Positions 1 to 9,071 of a DNA stretch of 20,617 bases are shown here, in pieces. Numbering within the stretch: position 1 is the first letter of the stretch; every line of letters starts with the position of its first letter. Position numbers and translations under genes: made by a program. The stretch is from Perkinsus marinus ATCC 50983 (Eukaryota > Perkinsozoa > Perkinsida > Perkinsidae). The stretch spans positions 10,050-30,666 of the forward strand of contig NW_003203093.1 in the NCBI RefSeq assembly GCF_000006405.1. The letters run 5' to 3'. Under the pieces are notes generated by a model. That model was given only the letters and a program-made list of their open reading frames with translations. It ran no database searches and was not told where the DNA came from.

Positions 1-49
1 TCTTCCTCACAGTAGCATGCGACCGGCGAGCAGATGTCTAAACAGGGTC

Positions 50-143
50 AACATATACAACAACAACAACAACAACACATACAACAACATATACAACAAC
101 AACATATACAACAACAACATATACAACAACAACAACAACACAT

Positions 144-188
<45 letters not shown>

Positions 189-305
189 CATACAACAACA
201 TATACAACAACAACATATACAACATATACAACAACAACAATAACAACAATAACAACAACAACAACAACAACAACAACATATACAACATATACAACAACAA
301 CATAT

Positions 306-371
<66 letters not shown>

Positions 372-870
372 TATACAACAACAACAACATATACAACAAC
401 AACAACAACAACAACATATACAACAACAACATATACAACAACAACATATACAACAACAACAACAACAACATATACAACAACAACATATACAACAACAACA
501 ACAACAACAACAACAACATATACAACAACATATACAACAACATATACAACAACATATACAACAACAACAACATATACAACAACAACAACATATACAACAA
601 CAACAACAACATATACAACAACAACATATACAACAACAACAACATATACAACATATACAACAACATATACAACAACATATACAACAACAACAACATATAC
701 AACAACAACAACAACATATACAACAACAACAACATATACAACATATACAACAACATATACAACAACATATACAACAACAACATATACAACAACAACATAT
801 ACAACAACATCATATACAACAACATCATATACAACAACATGTACAACATATACAACAACATCATATACAA
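50..870. repeat. CAA / CATATA compound microsatellite
   Basis: About 820 bp made almost entirely of CAA trinucleotides interrupted by CATATA units at irregular spacing. Several frames on both strands stay open across it (Asn/Ile/Tyr, Gln/His, Leu/Tyr/Met, Val/Tyr), which is expected from the composition and is not evidence of a gene. It ends exactly where a MITE (M2 family) begins at 871. Confidence 0.97.
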
Positions 871-1097
871 CAGTGCGTGTGAATTTTATATGATGCAAAT
901 GTGTGTTATTTTCCGAGATTAATAAGAATCGATCTGAAACTATATCGCATAAACAATGTAAACATTGCTATGAACATGTGATGTGATAAAAGTAACCTTT
1001 CGAGACTATGATAGCGACAAGTTGTTCACTATCATTAATCCCGGAATAGAAAACACACATTCTTCACATTTGCATAGTATCAAATTCACACATACAG
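871..1097 (+). mobile_element. M2-family MITE, copy a
   Basis: A 227-bp element that starts CAGTGCGTGTGAATTT and ends CAAATTCACACATACAG, so the ends form imperfect inverted repeats of about 18 bp. Its interior is nearly identical to copy c at 13883-14109 and similar to copy b at 10766-10974. There is no coding capacity. The terminal CAGT and the TA next to intact ends of sister copies suggest a Tc1/mariner-type non-autonomous element (inference). Confidence 0.85.
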
Positions 1098-1379
1098 TGA
1101 TTAATCTTTTTTTACATAGACTTCCCCCCCCAGTGTTAGGAGCACGAATTCGTCCAACTTCAAGGAATAGCTTTACCTCGATTTCGATAACAATGGGAAA
1201 AATGTTCCTAATGTGATGACATCTACATGGGAAAGTGATTGAAAAATGTGGAAAATTAAAAATGGGTTCTCCCCACGGCAACATTATAGATTTCCGGATG
1301 ATTCTCTGGTGAAAAGTATATAAATTTTTTTTCTTGACAAATGCGAAATCTGATTCTGATCGATATCCTTTGCACGCAT

Positions 1380-1636
1380 GCGCATCGTATCTCACCAGCT
1401 CGTTAATGAGATCCATCGTGTCCAACATTCTGCCAGATCGGACATCATCCAAAGAGCTTTCGCGCTCGCCCTGATGATCGATTTCACTCTTACTAGCATC
1501 TCCACAAGAGACGCCGCATCCACCACATCCCGAGAATCTGATGAAAATCTTCATAGTGCGCAAAGATTCCCTCAACTGACACTAGAGCTGCTGCTAAAAC
1601 CGTGCAAGTGATGAAGATATTCTTCAACGAGAACAT
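1380..1636 (-). CDS. Tentative secreted or Cys-rich protein, start or exon of a minus-strand gene
   Basis: An ATG at 1634-1636 (complement) opens a frame whose first 23 residues look like a signal peptide: basic start, then a hydrophobic run ITCTVLAAALVSV. That frame closes after 47 residues. A second minus-strand frame over about 1395-1575 also looks coding. It carries a Cys cluster GCGGCGVSC, an acidic stretch, and a good GTGAGA donor after the sequence DLINEL near 1402. I cannot decide whether the two are joined by an intron, are alternatives, or only one is real. No family is recognised. The Cys-cluster exon resembles the middle exon of the next gene (2790-2997) in layout. Confidence 0.3.
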
Positions 1637-1689
1637 TATATAAAAGGGGCCTGATCGAAAACAATCCGAATTTCATCAAAACCAACACT

Positions 1690-1830
1690 AAGAAAATTCA
1701 TCATTTTTTCCCGAAAAAAAATCTCCCTTTCTTTCGAAAATTCTTCCCTTAAATTTTCTCAGAAACTCGACATTTTTTCGGAGATTTTTCCCATAAATTT
1801 CGTATTTTTTCCATAAATTTCTCCCATCGT
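1690..1830. repeat. AT-rich simple repeat tract
   Basis: A run of near-repeated words such as TTTTTTCC and CATAAATTTC. Similar AT-rich words in the other orientation occur in pantothenate kinase intron 1 (about 12530-12620 and 12790-12940). It is low-complexity rather than a defined element. Confidence 0.5.
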
Positions 1831-1960
1831 TAATTCACAACACTAATGATCCCTAATTGAATGAACACAAGCCGCAAAGACAGGTAACACAACCATGAAT
1901 ATCATATCGCATATCAACATGTTTCTAACAAGATGTCCGCACTCGGAAGATTCCACACCC

Positions 1961-3340
1961 CTACACTTGCAGTGACCTCTTACCAACCGTTTTAACATTA
2001 TCGTCCTCATCCTGAAATTAACTAAATAACACAGCACGCATGCACATTCCATGTGGTGGTTTTTCCGCTGTAATTTGCCAGGTGTTTTCAGAGCACTTCA
2101 TATCGCGTTTTTCACATGGAGTATTACGCCACCTCAAGTAAAATGGATGAGTTTCCAATTATGTGCAACTATTCAGCATACGAGACTTCAGAGTTGAGGA
2201 AACTGTTCGTAACGATCGCAGGTTCGATTCCCAGCAGAGGCTTTTTTTCGAGCATTTTCCATTGCTGACAGTCACAGCGCACAACAGTTTAAGCCCATAC
2301 ACGCTAAATGATGGGCATGGGAGTACTCTAATATTTTAGTAGTAGTAAAAATATTTTGTATTTTTACTTATTAATTGTACTAATTGGTTAACTAATTGTA
2401 TTAACTAATTATTAATGTATTTTTAATAGTACTTTTAATAAAATTCATGAAATTCGCTCTTCCGAGTGGTATGTGTCTCGAGAGCTCAACTGGTGTAGTC
2501 GTAGAGAAATATTTTCAACGAACGAACACACAGAAAATGCACCTAGTGACAGCATATGCTCCGCTGGCTTCGCACTTTTACATTTACCGATGTGTAGGAA
2601 AATATGCACATGGTCAGCCACATGTGTTGGTGACAAAAATTTCGGGAAATTCTCGCAGGTTTTTGTGCACTTCTACCCGGAAACTCCCGAGCTCAGCTGA
2701 GGAAAGCAAACTTATATGAAAAACTCCGCAAAATTTACCACAACTATGATACAAAAAACCCCGCATTTTTTCTTCCCAAAGTGACCAACCTCAGGAGCAT
2801 CAGAGACGGTATAAGATTCCTTGGGTGATGAATTCCCCTTATCCATGTTCAGAATCATATTTCCAAGTCGACCCTTTCCCAAGGCATCGATAGCTTCCTG
2901 TTCTCTCTCCAGCTCTGCTAGTTTAGACCCGTCCACGAGGCGCTCGGACTGAACTGACGCGGAGGGATGGCAACAGTTGCAACCGCAACCAGCGTAACTG
3001 AATGATAAAATGCTCTTGAACCTGCGACCTACAAAAAACCTTTGGAAAATTGATAAAAAATATTCAACGAAATTGACGAAATTTAAATATAATGTAAAAA
3101 CGGCACGGAAATTGAAAAAGTCCCGAGTCATGAGAAACACAATGAAATTGTCAAAGTCGACATTGCATTCTATGGATAAGCGTTGAAGACTAACGTGTCT
3201 CCTTTGCAATACCACAATTTCAACAATTCCAAAACCCAACTCACAAGATTGCCATCATCAGCACCACACCTGTAGTGATGATGTTCTTGGGCAGCAGAGA
3301 GGACATCGTTGAGTGTTAGGGGCTTGACAGAAGCTGACAT
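1961..3340 (-). CDS. Hypothetical protein, three tentative exons, minus strand
   Basis: Proposed exons in transcript order are 3340-3270, 2997-2790 and 2011-1961. The ATG at 3338-3340 starts MSASVKPLTLNDVLSAAQEH. The middle exon follows a TTCATTCAG acceptor and carries the Cys-rich motif GCGCNCCHP. A charged helical stretch rich in Glu, Leu and Ala follows. The last exon encodes an acidic-then-basic tail DEDDNVKTVGKRSLQV and a stop. Phases agree at both junctions (2, then 0), giving about 109 residues. Intron 1 is 272 nt. Intron 2 is 778 nt and holds an M3 repeat. No family is recognised. A stronger-looking GTGAGT donor at 3244-3243 would change exon 1 and break the phase match, so this model is provisional. 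Confidence 0.42.
2221..2230 (+). other. Pol III B-box-like 10-mer followed by T run
   Basis: An exact GGTTCGATTC lies on the plus strand, followed by a run of seven T at 2242-2248 that would serve as a Pol III terminator. The flanks do not fold into a tRNA cloverleaf: the T stem mispairs after two base pairs and no matching acceptor strand is present. The same 10-mer occurs three more times in the window on the other strand. Confidence 0.4.
2475..2717 (-). mobile_element. M3 repeat, copy a plus a head fragment
   Basis: A minus-strand M3 copy covers about 2597-2717. It contains the family core CTCAGCTGAGCTC near its head and ends at GGAAAATATGCACATGG. A second head fragment lies at about 2475-2520 (CTCGAGAGCTCAACTG followed by an AT-rich stretch). 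Both are inside the proposed second intron of the 1961-3340 gene. Confidence 0.65.
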
Positions 3341-3597
3341 GTTTCAGCATTTCCCACAAGAGATTTGATATTCTCCCATGTAGGAATTCAAAACCATCGA
3401 AAGCAGGATTTCCATCGTCACATATATGTTGACTGTCAAAGCTCTGTGTTAAACTTCCTACACGTGCACGTGGGCTCACCCTACCCCCACCGCATGTGCT
3501 GAGTGGACAACACCATCAGTTGTGGAAAGACCTAGTAGGAAGGTGCACTTTTGCGATTGATTCTCAAATTATCTCGTCAATGTGGTAAAACTAATCC

Positions 3598-3667
3598 ACC
3601 ACAGAATCGAACCTCCAACCTCCCCGTCTATAGACTTAACTTATAACCACTACGCTATTGAACCTTT
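3598..3667 (-). other. Degenerate tRNA-like sequence with A and B boxes
   Basis: On the minus strand, TAGCGTAGTGGTTA (complement of about 3644-3657) matches the A-box consensus. GGTTCGATTC (complement of 3604-3613) matches the B box about 33 nt later, which is tRNA-like spacing. The D, anticodon and T stems do not pair properly. It is therefore best read as a tRNA pseudogene or a tRNA-derived repeat head. It lies about 150 bp upstream of the U1-C start on the opposite strand. Confidence 0.5.
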
Positions 3668-3821
3668 CTAATACCAATCAACATAAACGATGGCCAAGGG
3701 GATAATGCGCTCAACGATCAATGGATGGAAATGGCACTCCTGAAACGCTTCGCTCCGCTTAAGAATTACCGCGCGCCACGAAATTACTTTGTTAACTTAG
3801 TCCTACTCGGTTTTTGCTTAG

Positions 3822-4557
3822 ATGCCGAAATATTTTTGCGAGTATTGCGATATCTTCCTGGCACATAGCAGCTTCTTTGGAAGGAAGCAGCACTCTACCG
3901 GTCGGAAGCATATACAAAATAAAATTGAGTAAGTTTGGACCTATTTTGTATCTTCCTTCCGCGACCTAAAGATTCTCCTCAGTTACTACACCGAACAGAT
4001 GAAGGAAAAGGGTGTAGGTGTGCCCAATTATGACGATCAGCCAGAAGCTAAAGGTAACCTTCTTGACGTCTTTATACGTATGATACGGATCTGTATGACT
4101 ATATACGATGTATGGTCCGAACGACATTATATACCTTTATATATTGGAGTTTCACAACAACCCGTTTTACGTCAAGTGAGAAACGCGATATTCGCGGTGA
4201 TATGCAGTAGTAGTCGTGAAATACATTTTTCACTAGTGTTTTTCATATCACTAGGGTGAAACTCCAATGTATTTTTTCTAACTTGTTCAACATTCGTATG
4301 GTTCAGCTCTGGGTCCTGTAAACTACCCCTCATCCGTGCCTCCTCTCCCCGGCGCCCACCCCTACGCGCCCCCCTTCGCTGGTAAGGGCTTCGGCAAGGG
4401 CAAGGGCATGCCCTTCTTTGGAAAGGGTTTCGGTAAGTATATGTATTTTATGCAACCAACACATTATCAATTAATTTCAGGTTTCCCCATGATGGGAAAA
4501 GGCCTGCCGATGCCTCCTCCTCCTCCCGGGCCCTTCGGAAATCGTCCCCTCGGGTGA
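3822..4557 (+). CDS. SNRPC: U1 small nuclear ribonucleoprotein C (U1-C)
   Basis: U1-C is a U1 snRNP subunit that stabilises pairing of U1 snRNA with the 5' splice site in the nucleus. Exons are 3822-3928, 3983-4053, 4307-4432 and 4481-4557. Phases are consistent, giving 126 residues, and the introns are 54, 253 and 48 nt. The protein begins [17 protein letters not shown], matching the conserved U1-C zinc finger with C6, C9, H24 and H30 all present, followed by the family's KIDYY continuation. After residue 60 the usual Pro/Met-rich tail is partly replaced by Gly-Lys-Phe repeats ([16 protein letters not shown]) and ends in a polyproline patch. Intron 2 is enlarged by an M1 MITE. The start codon lies directly after TTTTTGCTTAG, an acceptor-like site that could take a spliced leader (inference). 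The match to the family is strong. Confidence 0.95.
4142..4269 (+). mobile_element. M1-family MITE, copy 1
   Basis: A 128-bp element whose ends form an inverted repeat (TATTGGAGTTTCAC and GTGAAACTCCAATG), flanked by TA at 4140-4141 and 4270-4271. It sits within intron 2 of the U1-C gene and explains most of that intron's length. The interior carries the family core GTGATATGCAGTAGTCGTG. One forward frame is open over most of its length but encodes nothing recognisable. Confidence 0.9.
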
Positions 4558-5690
4558 TTGTATAATATATAACACCAAAGTTATATCAACGTGTATTCCC
4601 TTTCTACCCTATTGAGTTTCAGTAACCACTTCAATTCACCAGTTATCATTGGCATCCTCATATCTTCGCCCGTCGCCCGCCCGACCGTTTTGCTCTGTAC
4701 TATCTCGTAGTAGCATGATCAATTAAGTAAGATTGAGGTTTGACTTCTCTCCTATGGTTGTGTTGAACGATGATGATTTCGACAACTCCCCCCAACACGA
4801 TGAACGAGTCCGTAATAGCCACATTGGTCGTATGAGCATATTGGTTGTATTACGAAGTCTACGACTCTAATCTTAATACTTTAACAGGCTTGTACGGAGC
4901 CTGACAGGATGCCGCGGGTGAGGTTCCCAATGAAGTTAAACACTGTAGTAGGAGGAATGACGTGTTAGAGTTGAACGATCGAAAAATATTTTTATGAAGA
5001 CTAGTGGCAAGGGTTACAATTGAAGTTTAATACCTTTTCACTGTATTTTTTTATTCCCTTTTTCTGTTCGAGAAAAAGAGAAGTTTTCCACACGGAAGTT
5101 TAGTACGTTTTTGATATTACCAAATTTTAATCCTCGCTGTGTTTTACCGAATCATGAGATCATGCAGCGGCGGATAATCAGCGGAGTTTGAGACTTCCGA
5201 AGGGCTTCTATCATAACATGGGAAATATTTGTATTTTTATAGAAATCGATCAAAGAGGGCAGATGTAGAATATCTGAGTGAAGCTAAGCTCATTATATTA
5301 GAAATATATAAGGCTTTCGAATTGGTGGATTTCATGGAAAAGCTCTAGGTCGGCATCATGAAAAATGAGATTCTAGACTTAGTGATTGGTCACACGTTTA
5401 TTAACACTATCAGCCGGGATTCCGATCTCCTTGTTACATGCTTTCTGATACTTAGGAAATCTAATTCTAATTCTATACTGCATCTAAATTCATACTACAC
5501 ATCTAAATGCTAATCTATTTCTTATACTGCATAGGAAACTTCGACAGACTTGAGTTCAGGGTCACGCATGAGAACGCGTTTTCTCCCGTAGGTTTATCAT
5601 CACCATCCTGAGAGCGAATGATTTTCCTGGAACTAGAGGCATCAATAGTAATTCCAGTGTTAATTGATTATTTTGGGTGGGCTTTAATTG
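4558..5690. other. Non-coding stretch, no gene supported
   Basis: About 1.1 kb after the U1-C stop in which I find no frame with conserved motifs or a convincing exon chain. A minus-strand frame near 5537-5650 reads about 45 codons to a stop after SKFPMQYKK. It could be a terminal exon of the tentative 5.8-kb gene, but phase and acceptor are unresolved. Confidence 0.5.
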
Positions 5691-5692
5691 TG

Positions 5693-6048
5693 TAGTATCA
5701 CGACAGTGTTGAGGGAATATATGTTAGCGCTTTTCTCAGCTGACATCAGAACTCAGGCCTCATCAGCTCTGGCTTCTACTGCCATCGAAACTCACGTTGC
5801 CTCGTTAATGGAGGCGTCATGGATCTCACTGTTTGAGCATTCTCCATTTCCTCTTTCATATCATCTGAGGGTATCGCATTGAAGGACGTAGCTCGAGATG
5901 AAGTAGTAGCAGCTGTTGCATCTGCTGGTGCCGTAGATGATGATGCTGTTGGAACCGCGTTGCTTCTTCACTAATTATACGAAGAAATTCCTGAAATTGT
6001 GAAGAATTTCCTCCAAGAATTTTCATATTGTCATCAACACATGTTGTA
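5693..6048 (+). mobile_element. M3 repeat pieces flanking a possible exon
   Basis: An M3 head lies at about 5693-5760 (CAGTGTTGAGGGAATATATG, then a variant of the CTCAGCTGA core). An M3 tail lies at about 5950-6048 (AGAATTTTCATATTGTCATC and then CAACACATG). Both are in plus orientation. They are separated by about 190 bp that looks coding on the minus strand. They are either two truncated copies in neighbouring introns or one copy split by other sequence. Confidence 0.55.
5796..5965 (-). CDS. Tentative internal exon, Ser/Thr/Ala-rich, minus strand
   Basis: A minus-strand frame rich in Thr, Ala and Ser (TASSSTAPADATAATTSS) runs into a more varied stretch with MKEEMENAQTVRS and ends at a good GTGAGT donor (first bases at complement 5795-5794). 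A competing minus-strand frame begins after a TTTCAG acceptor at 5991 and is Gln/Leu/His-rich before it stops. The two frames conflict, and neither is recognised as a family. M3 fragments lie on both sides, which fits introns flanking an exon. I list it because the donor and the composition look genuine, but the gene model is incomplete. Confidence 0.3.
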
Positions 6049-6052
6049 ACAA

Positions 6053-6128
6053 CATCGGAGTTTCACCTGCCATATGAAAAACAGTGAAAAACATATTTCA
6101 CGACTACTGCATATCACCGCGAATATCA
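6053..6128 (-). mobile_element. M1-family MITE, copy 2, truncated
   Basis: The element begins CATCGGAGTTTCAC and carries the family interior in reverse orientation (CGACTACTGCATATCACCGC), then loses similarity at about 6128 before the second terminus. It lies immediately after the M3 tail fragment. Confidence 0.75.
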
Positions 6129-7271
6129 GGATTTTCATTGAGTATTACGCCCGCCGGGGGGGGAACTTCATAGTTTATTTCAAGTCGTAATAGTTGAAGA
6201 AATAAGTACAGTGCGTGTCAATTGAATGATAAATCATCTTGTATGTTGAAGAATTGGGTAGGGTATTTATTTTCATTTTTTCATGGGTACGTTGAGCCCA
6301 GACTGGGTACTGAGTACCTAGCATTTCATGAGAGAATTTCGACAAGGAGGGCGGATGCTCTGACGTTGCCATGCCTCTATAGCTCGTGCGTGGCTGTTTA
6401 CGCGTGAATGCGTATTCACGTTTTTCCCTCATTGCTGTGCTGCACGCAAGCACACTGAGGACTCAGCAGTGCAACGTAACTGCCACGAATATGCAAGTAC
6501 TGCTTCTGGGCTCGAGTTTACTGCTGTGTTGAGCACAGGTTGAGTATAGTTCGTCACTTCACGAGAACTCACAGAGTATCCCAACGCAACGAGATCTCAA
6601 GGCTTCTCACACGCCTTTTTCTATCTCGCCGCTCTAACCTGGGCAGTTCGTGGGTAAACCGCGACAGCGACAACAATTGTCTATCGACCACTTGAATGTT
6701 CAAGACATATCTCTCTCGAATCACCATGATTGGCTAATTCTTTTGACGGGCCTTAAGAGCCTGTTGTTGGCTGCAACTGAGTATTACCTCAGTCTTGCCA
6801 GGGTCACTAACACCTACTGCCTAGAGTATCAATCGATGACTCGATCACGACTCTGTCGGAGTTACTTCAAGTAGATGTGTCCAGAGGCCGACGCGTGAAA
6901 ACAGCGCCACGTCGTCTCCACCATATCGTGTTGTTATTCCAATTAATCATCTACTATGATACTGTATATGCAAACACGTTCGAATCAACTGGCGATACGA
7001 GGCCTTCTCCCACACATACTGTCGAATCCACAGTAGATCCGCATTAACAAATCGGTCTGGCTAGTTTCTCGAATCGATGTCGGTATGACACCCGAGAGCT
7101 CCATGAAAGCTTTGCAGAGCGTGAGAGCATGTGCTTGCGTGCATTGCTAATCGGCTCCCTCAGAAGATTCATATGATCTTCAAGTATATACTTGAAGTAT
7201 ATGCTCTTATCTCGCTAGTGTAGTGCCTATGTGGTTTGTGCGAGACTCGGCGAGTATCAATCGGCATTATC
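6129..7271. other. Non-coding stretch with a solo M2 terminus
   Basis: No gene is supported. At 6207-6225 there is TA followed by CAGTGCGTGTCAATTGA, which matches the M2 terminus, but no second end or interior is visible. A minus-strand frame at about 6290-6440 begins MREKREYAFTRKQPRTSYRG and ends near a GGTACTCAG donor-like site. It resembles an exon in composition only. A plus-strand open frame at 6650-6874 has no recognisable features. Confidence 0.4.
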
Positions 7272-7499
7272 ATGAACACTTTAGGTTCTCCCATCATTAT
7301 AATGGTGAAAGCTTGCTTCCCTGCCATCATCATCATCATCATCGCTGTGCTATTCAATCTACCACAGTGCGATGCTAAACTTCGTACTTTGTCATACCAG
7401 ACTTGGTGTCATGGAGATTTCTGCTCAGGGAGGTGTCCTGCTCTGTCGCAATGTATAGGTGACCCTATCAAAGGATGTCAGTGCGGCGCCCCAACCTGA
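7272..7499 (+). CDS. Small secreted cysteine-rich peptide
   Basis: A single-exon frame. The ATG at 7272 gives 75 residues. The ATG at 7302 gives 65 residues and is my preferred start because it places a short basic start (MVKACF) ahead of the hydrophobic core. The core is PAIIIIIIAVLF, encoded partly by an ATC run, followed by a likely signal peptidase site near QCDA. The mature part is about 40 residues with six Cys in the pattern C-x4-C-x3-C-x5-C-x7-C-x-C, which would suit three disulfides. No family is recognised. A small exported peptide is inferred from the leader and Cys spacing alone. Confidence 0.6.
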   Translation: MNTLGSPIIIMVKACFPAIIIIIIAVLFNLPQCDAKLRTLSYQTWCHGDFCSGRCPALSQCIGDPIKGCQCGAPT

Positions 7500-9071
7500 T
7501 CACTCATTTCTGGTGAATGAGTACATTTTACTACAGTGTGAAGCCTAGAAGCTTCGGCTTTATCAGCGCTTTTCCATGCGATATCTTCTTTCGCTCGTCC
7601 AATCCCATTTATTTTTTTTGTCATTTCATCCGGGGATGATATTATCCTGTTTCGATTTTCTGAGCATCACTACTAAAGCTCTGAGTTGGCAGTCAATACC
7701 GTTACTCGGTTGGTAGGTGAAAGGAATACACTTAGAAGACTAAGACAAGAACGCATTTCGATATCGAGGTCCCCTTCCATTATAATAGTTCATCGAAGTC
7801 GCTGTAGAGGTCAACGGGTAACTTCATCAATAATCCCGCTTCGCTACAAGGAAAAAGCGAAGTGGCTATCATAGGCCTAGGACCTAACTCGTAAACCGAG
7901 GAACAACCATCCTAACTGTGTCATTCACATGACCGAAGCGATACACGTATCTTCCTCTGTGAGTAGCATCATGGCGATCGCGCCAACACATCTTCTTCGA
8001 AACCGTTACCGTTTCGGATACTCATGATCGCCATGAACTAAACCAGAACTACAGACTCTTTTCTGATCTATTTGCTTCACCCATCCATTGTTGCGCTATG
8101 ACCAATGGAACGGCAGATAACGACTAACCAACGAGGAATAACGAGGAATAACGAGGAATAACCATCATAAACCATCCTAACTCGTTCATGAAGGAAAATG
8201 AGGCTACGACCCCGAGCAGAGAGAAAGCCTGTGTCACAAGCTAGGGTCCTTTACGAACCTGTAAGTACTCCAAAAAGGAGTTCTGATATACCAGCAAGTT
8301 GCTCTGTTTCTGACAGCAACAGAGCAACTCAACCCTCGAGTGCGTGCTTTTCTCTTCTAGAGTGTAATCCAGTGACAGCAAGCCACAACCGTTTGACCCC
8401 CAAGCATTCCACCGTCACTATCTACAACACAACCTTTTGGATGTCGAAAACGCATGCCAGCTGTTAACATACACAGCGCGTTATATCTCATTTATTTTCA
8501 AAACTCCTTCCCACCTAAGGACCCTGAGTTCCTTACCCTCACCGTGAGTTCACGACTTTCTCAAGAATCCCTTCCCCTCTGTGATACTCAATTGAACCAT
8601 TCTAAGGTTCTACGCCTAGCGGTGGGTCCTGCCCTGGAAAGTAAGAATTGAATATTCTCAAGTAGAGCTTTTCAAATTTCATATTGGAATGCACATTCTA
8701 CATTCAGGGTCAACTTGAGGCGAAAAAGATGTCACCCAAAGCCACATCCAAGTTATCGAGTTAATCCTCGGCATGAGAATCTTCATAGTGAGTAGCATCT
8801 TTCGGATCACATCTCGAGCACGTGTGTGGTGACATTTAAGGTATCACTATAGAGAAGGTTAAGGTTGTGTTCACCCTGCTGCTGCCAGGAAGCAGCTTCC
8901 TATCACATCACCATCCATTCCGCACCGATTAATCAGTGTTATTAAATGCCACTGACGATCACAGAGGTTGAGAATTGTAGTAAAACTGACAACGCAAAGC
9001 GGTGGCCAGTAATAGTATATAGTGAAGGGAGCTGTAGTCAAAGTAGCAATGTACTAATTTTAAGAACTCCG
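7500..9071. other. Non-coding stretch between the small peptide gene and pantothenate kinase
   Basis: No gene is supported. Visible structure includes a double inverted repeat at 7969-8036 and three tandem copies of a 10-bp unit AACGAGGAAT at about 8130-8160. A short word AACCATCCTAACT is repeated near 7908 and 8172. Open frames at 8198-8467 and 8454-8651 on the plus strand have no conserved motif, signal peptide or clear splice partner. Confidence 0.5.

Noticed and set aside
7-922. Long open frames over the CAA microsatellite on both strands
   Set aside because: Several frames are open because of the repeat composition; residues are only Asn/Ile/Tyr, Leu/Tyr/Met, Val/Tyr or Gln/His.
2183-2248. 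Functional tRNA gene around the B box at 2221
   Set aside because: The T stem and acceptor stem do not pair and no clear A box was found.
8198-8651. Two overlapping plus-strand open frames
   Set aside because: No motif, leader, splice partner or paralogue; composition is ordinary for random open frames.
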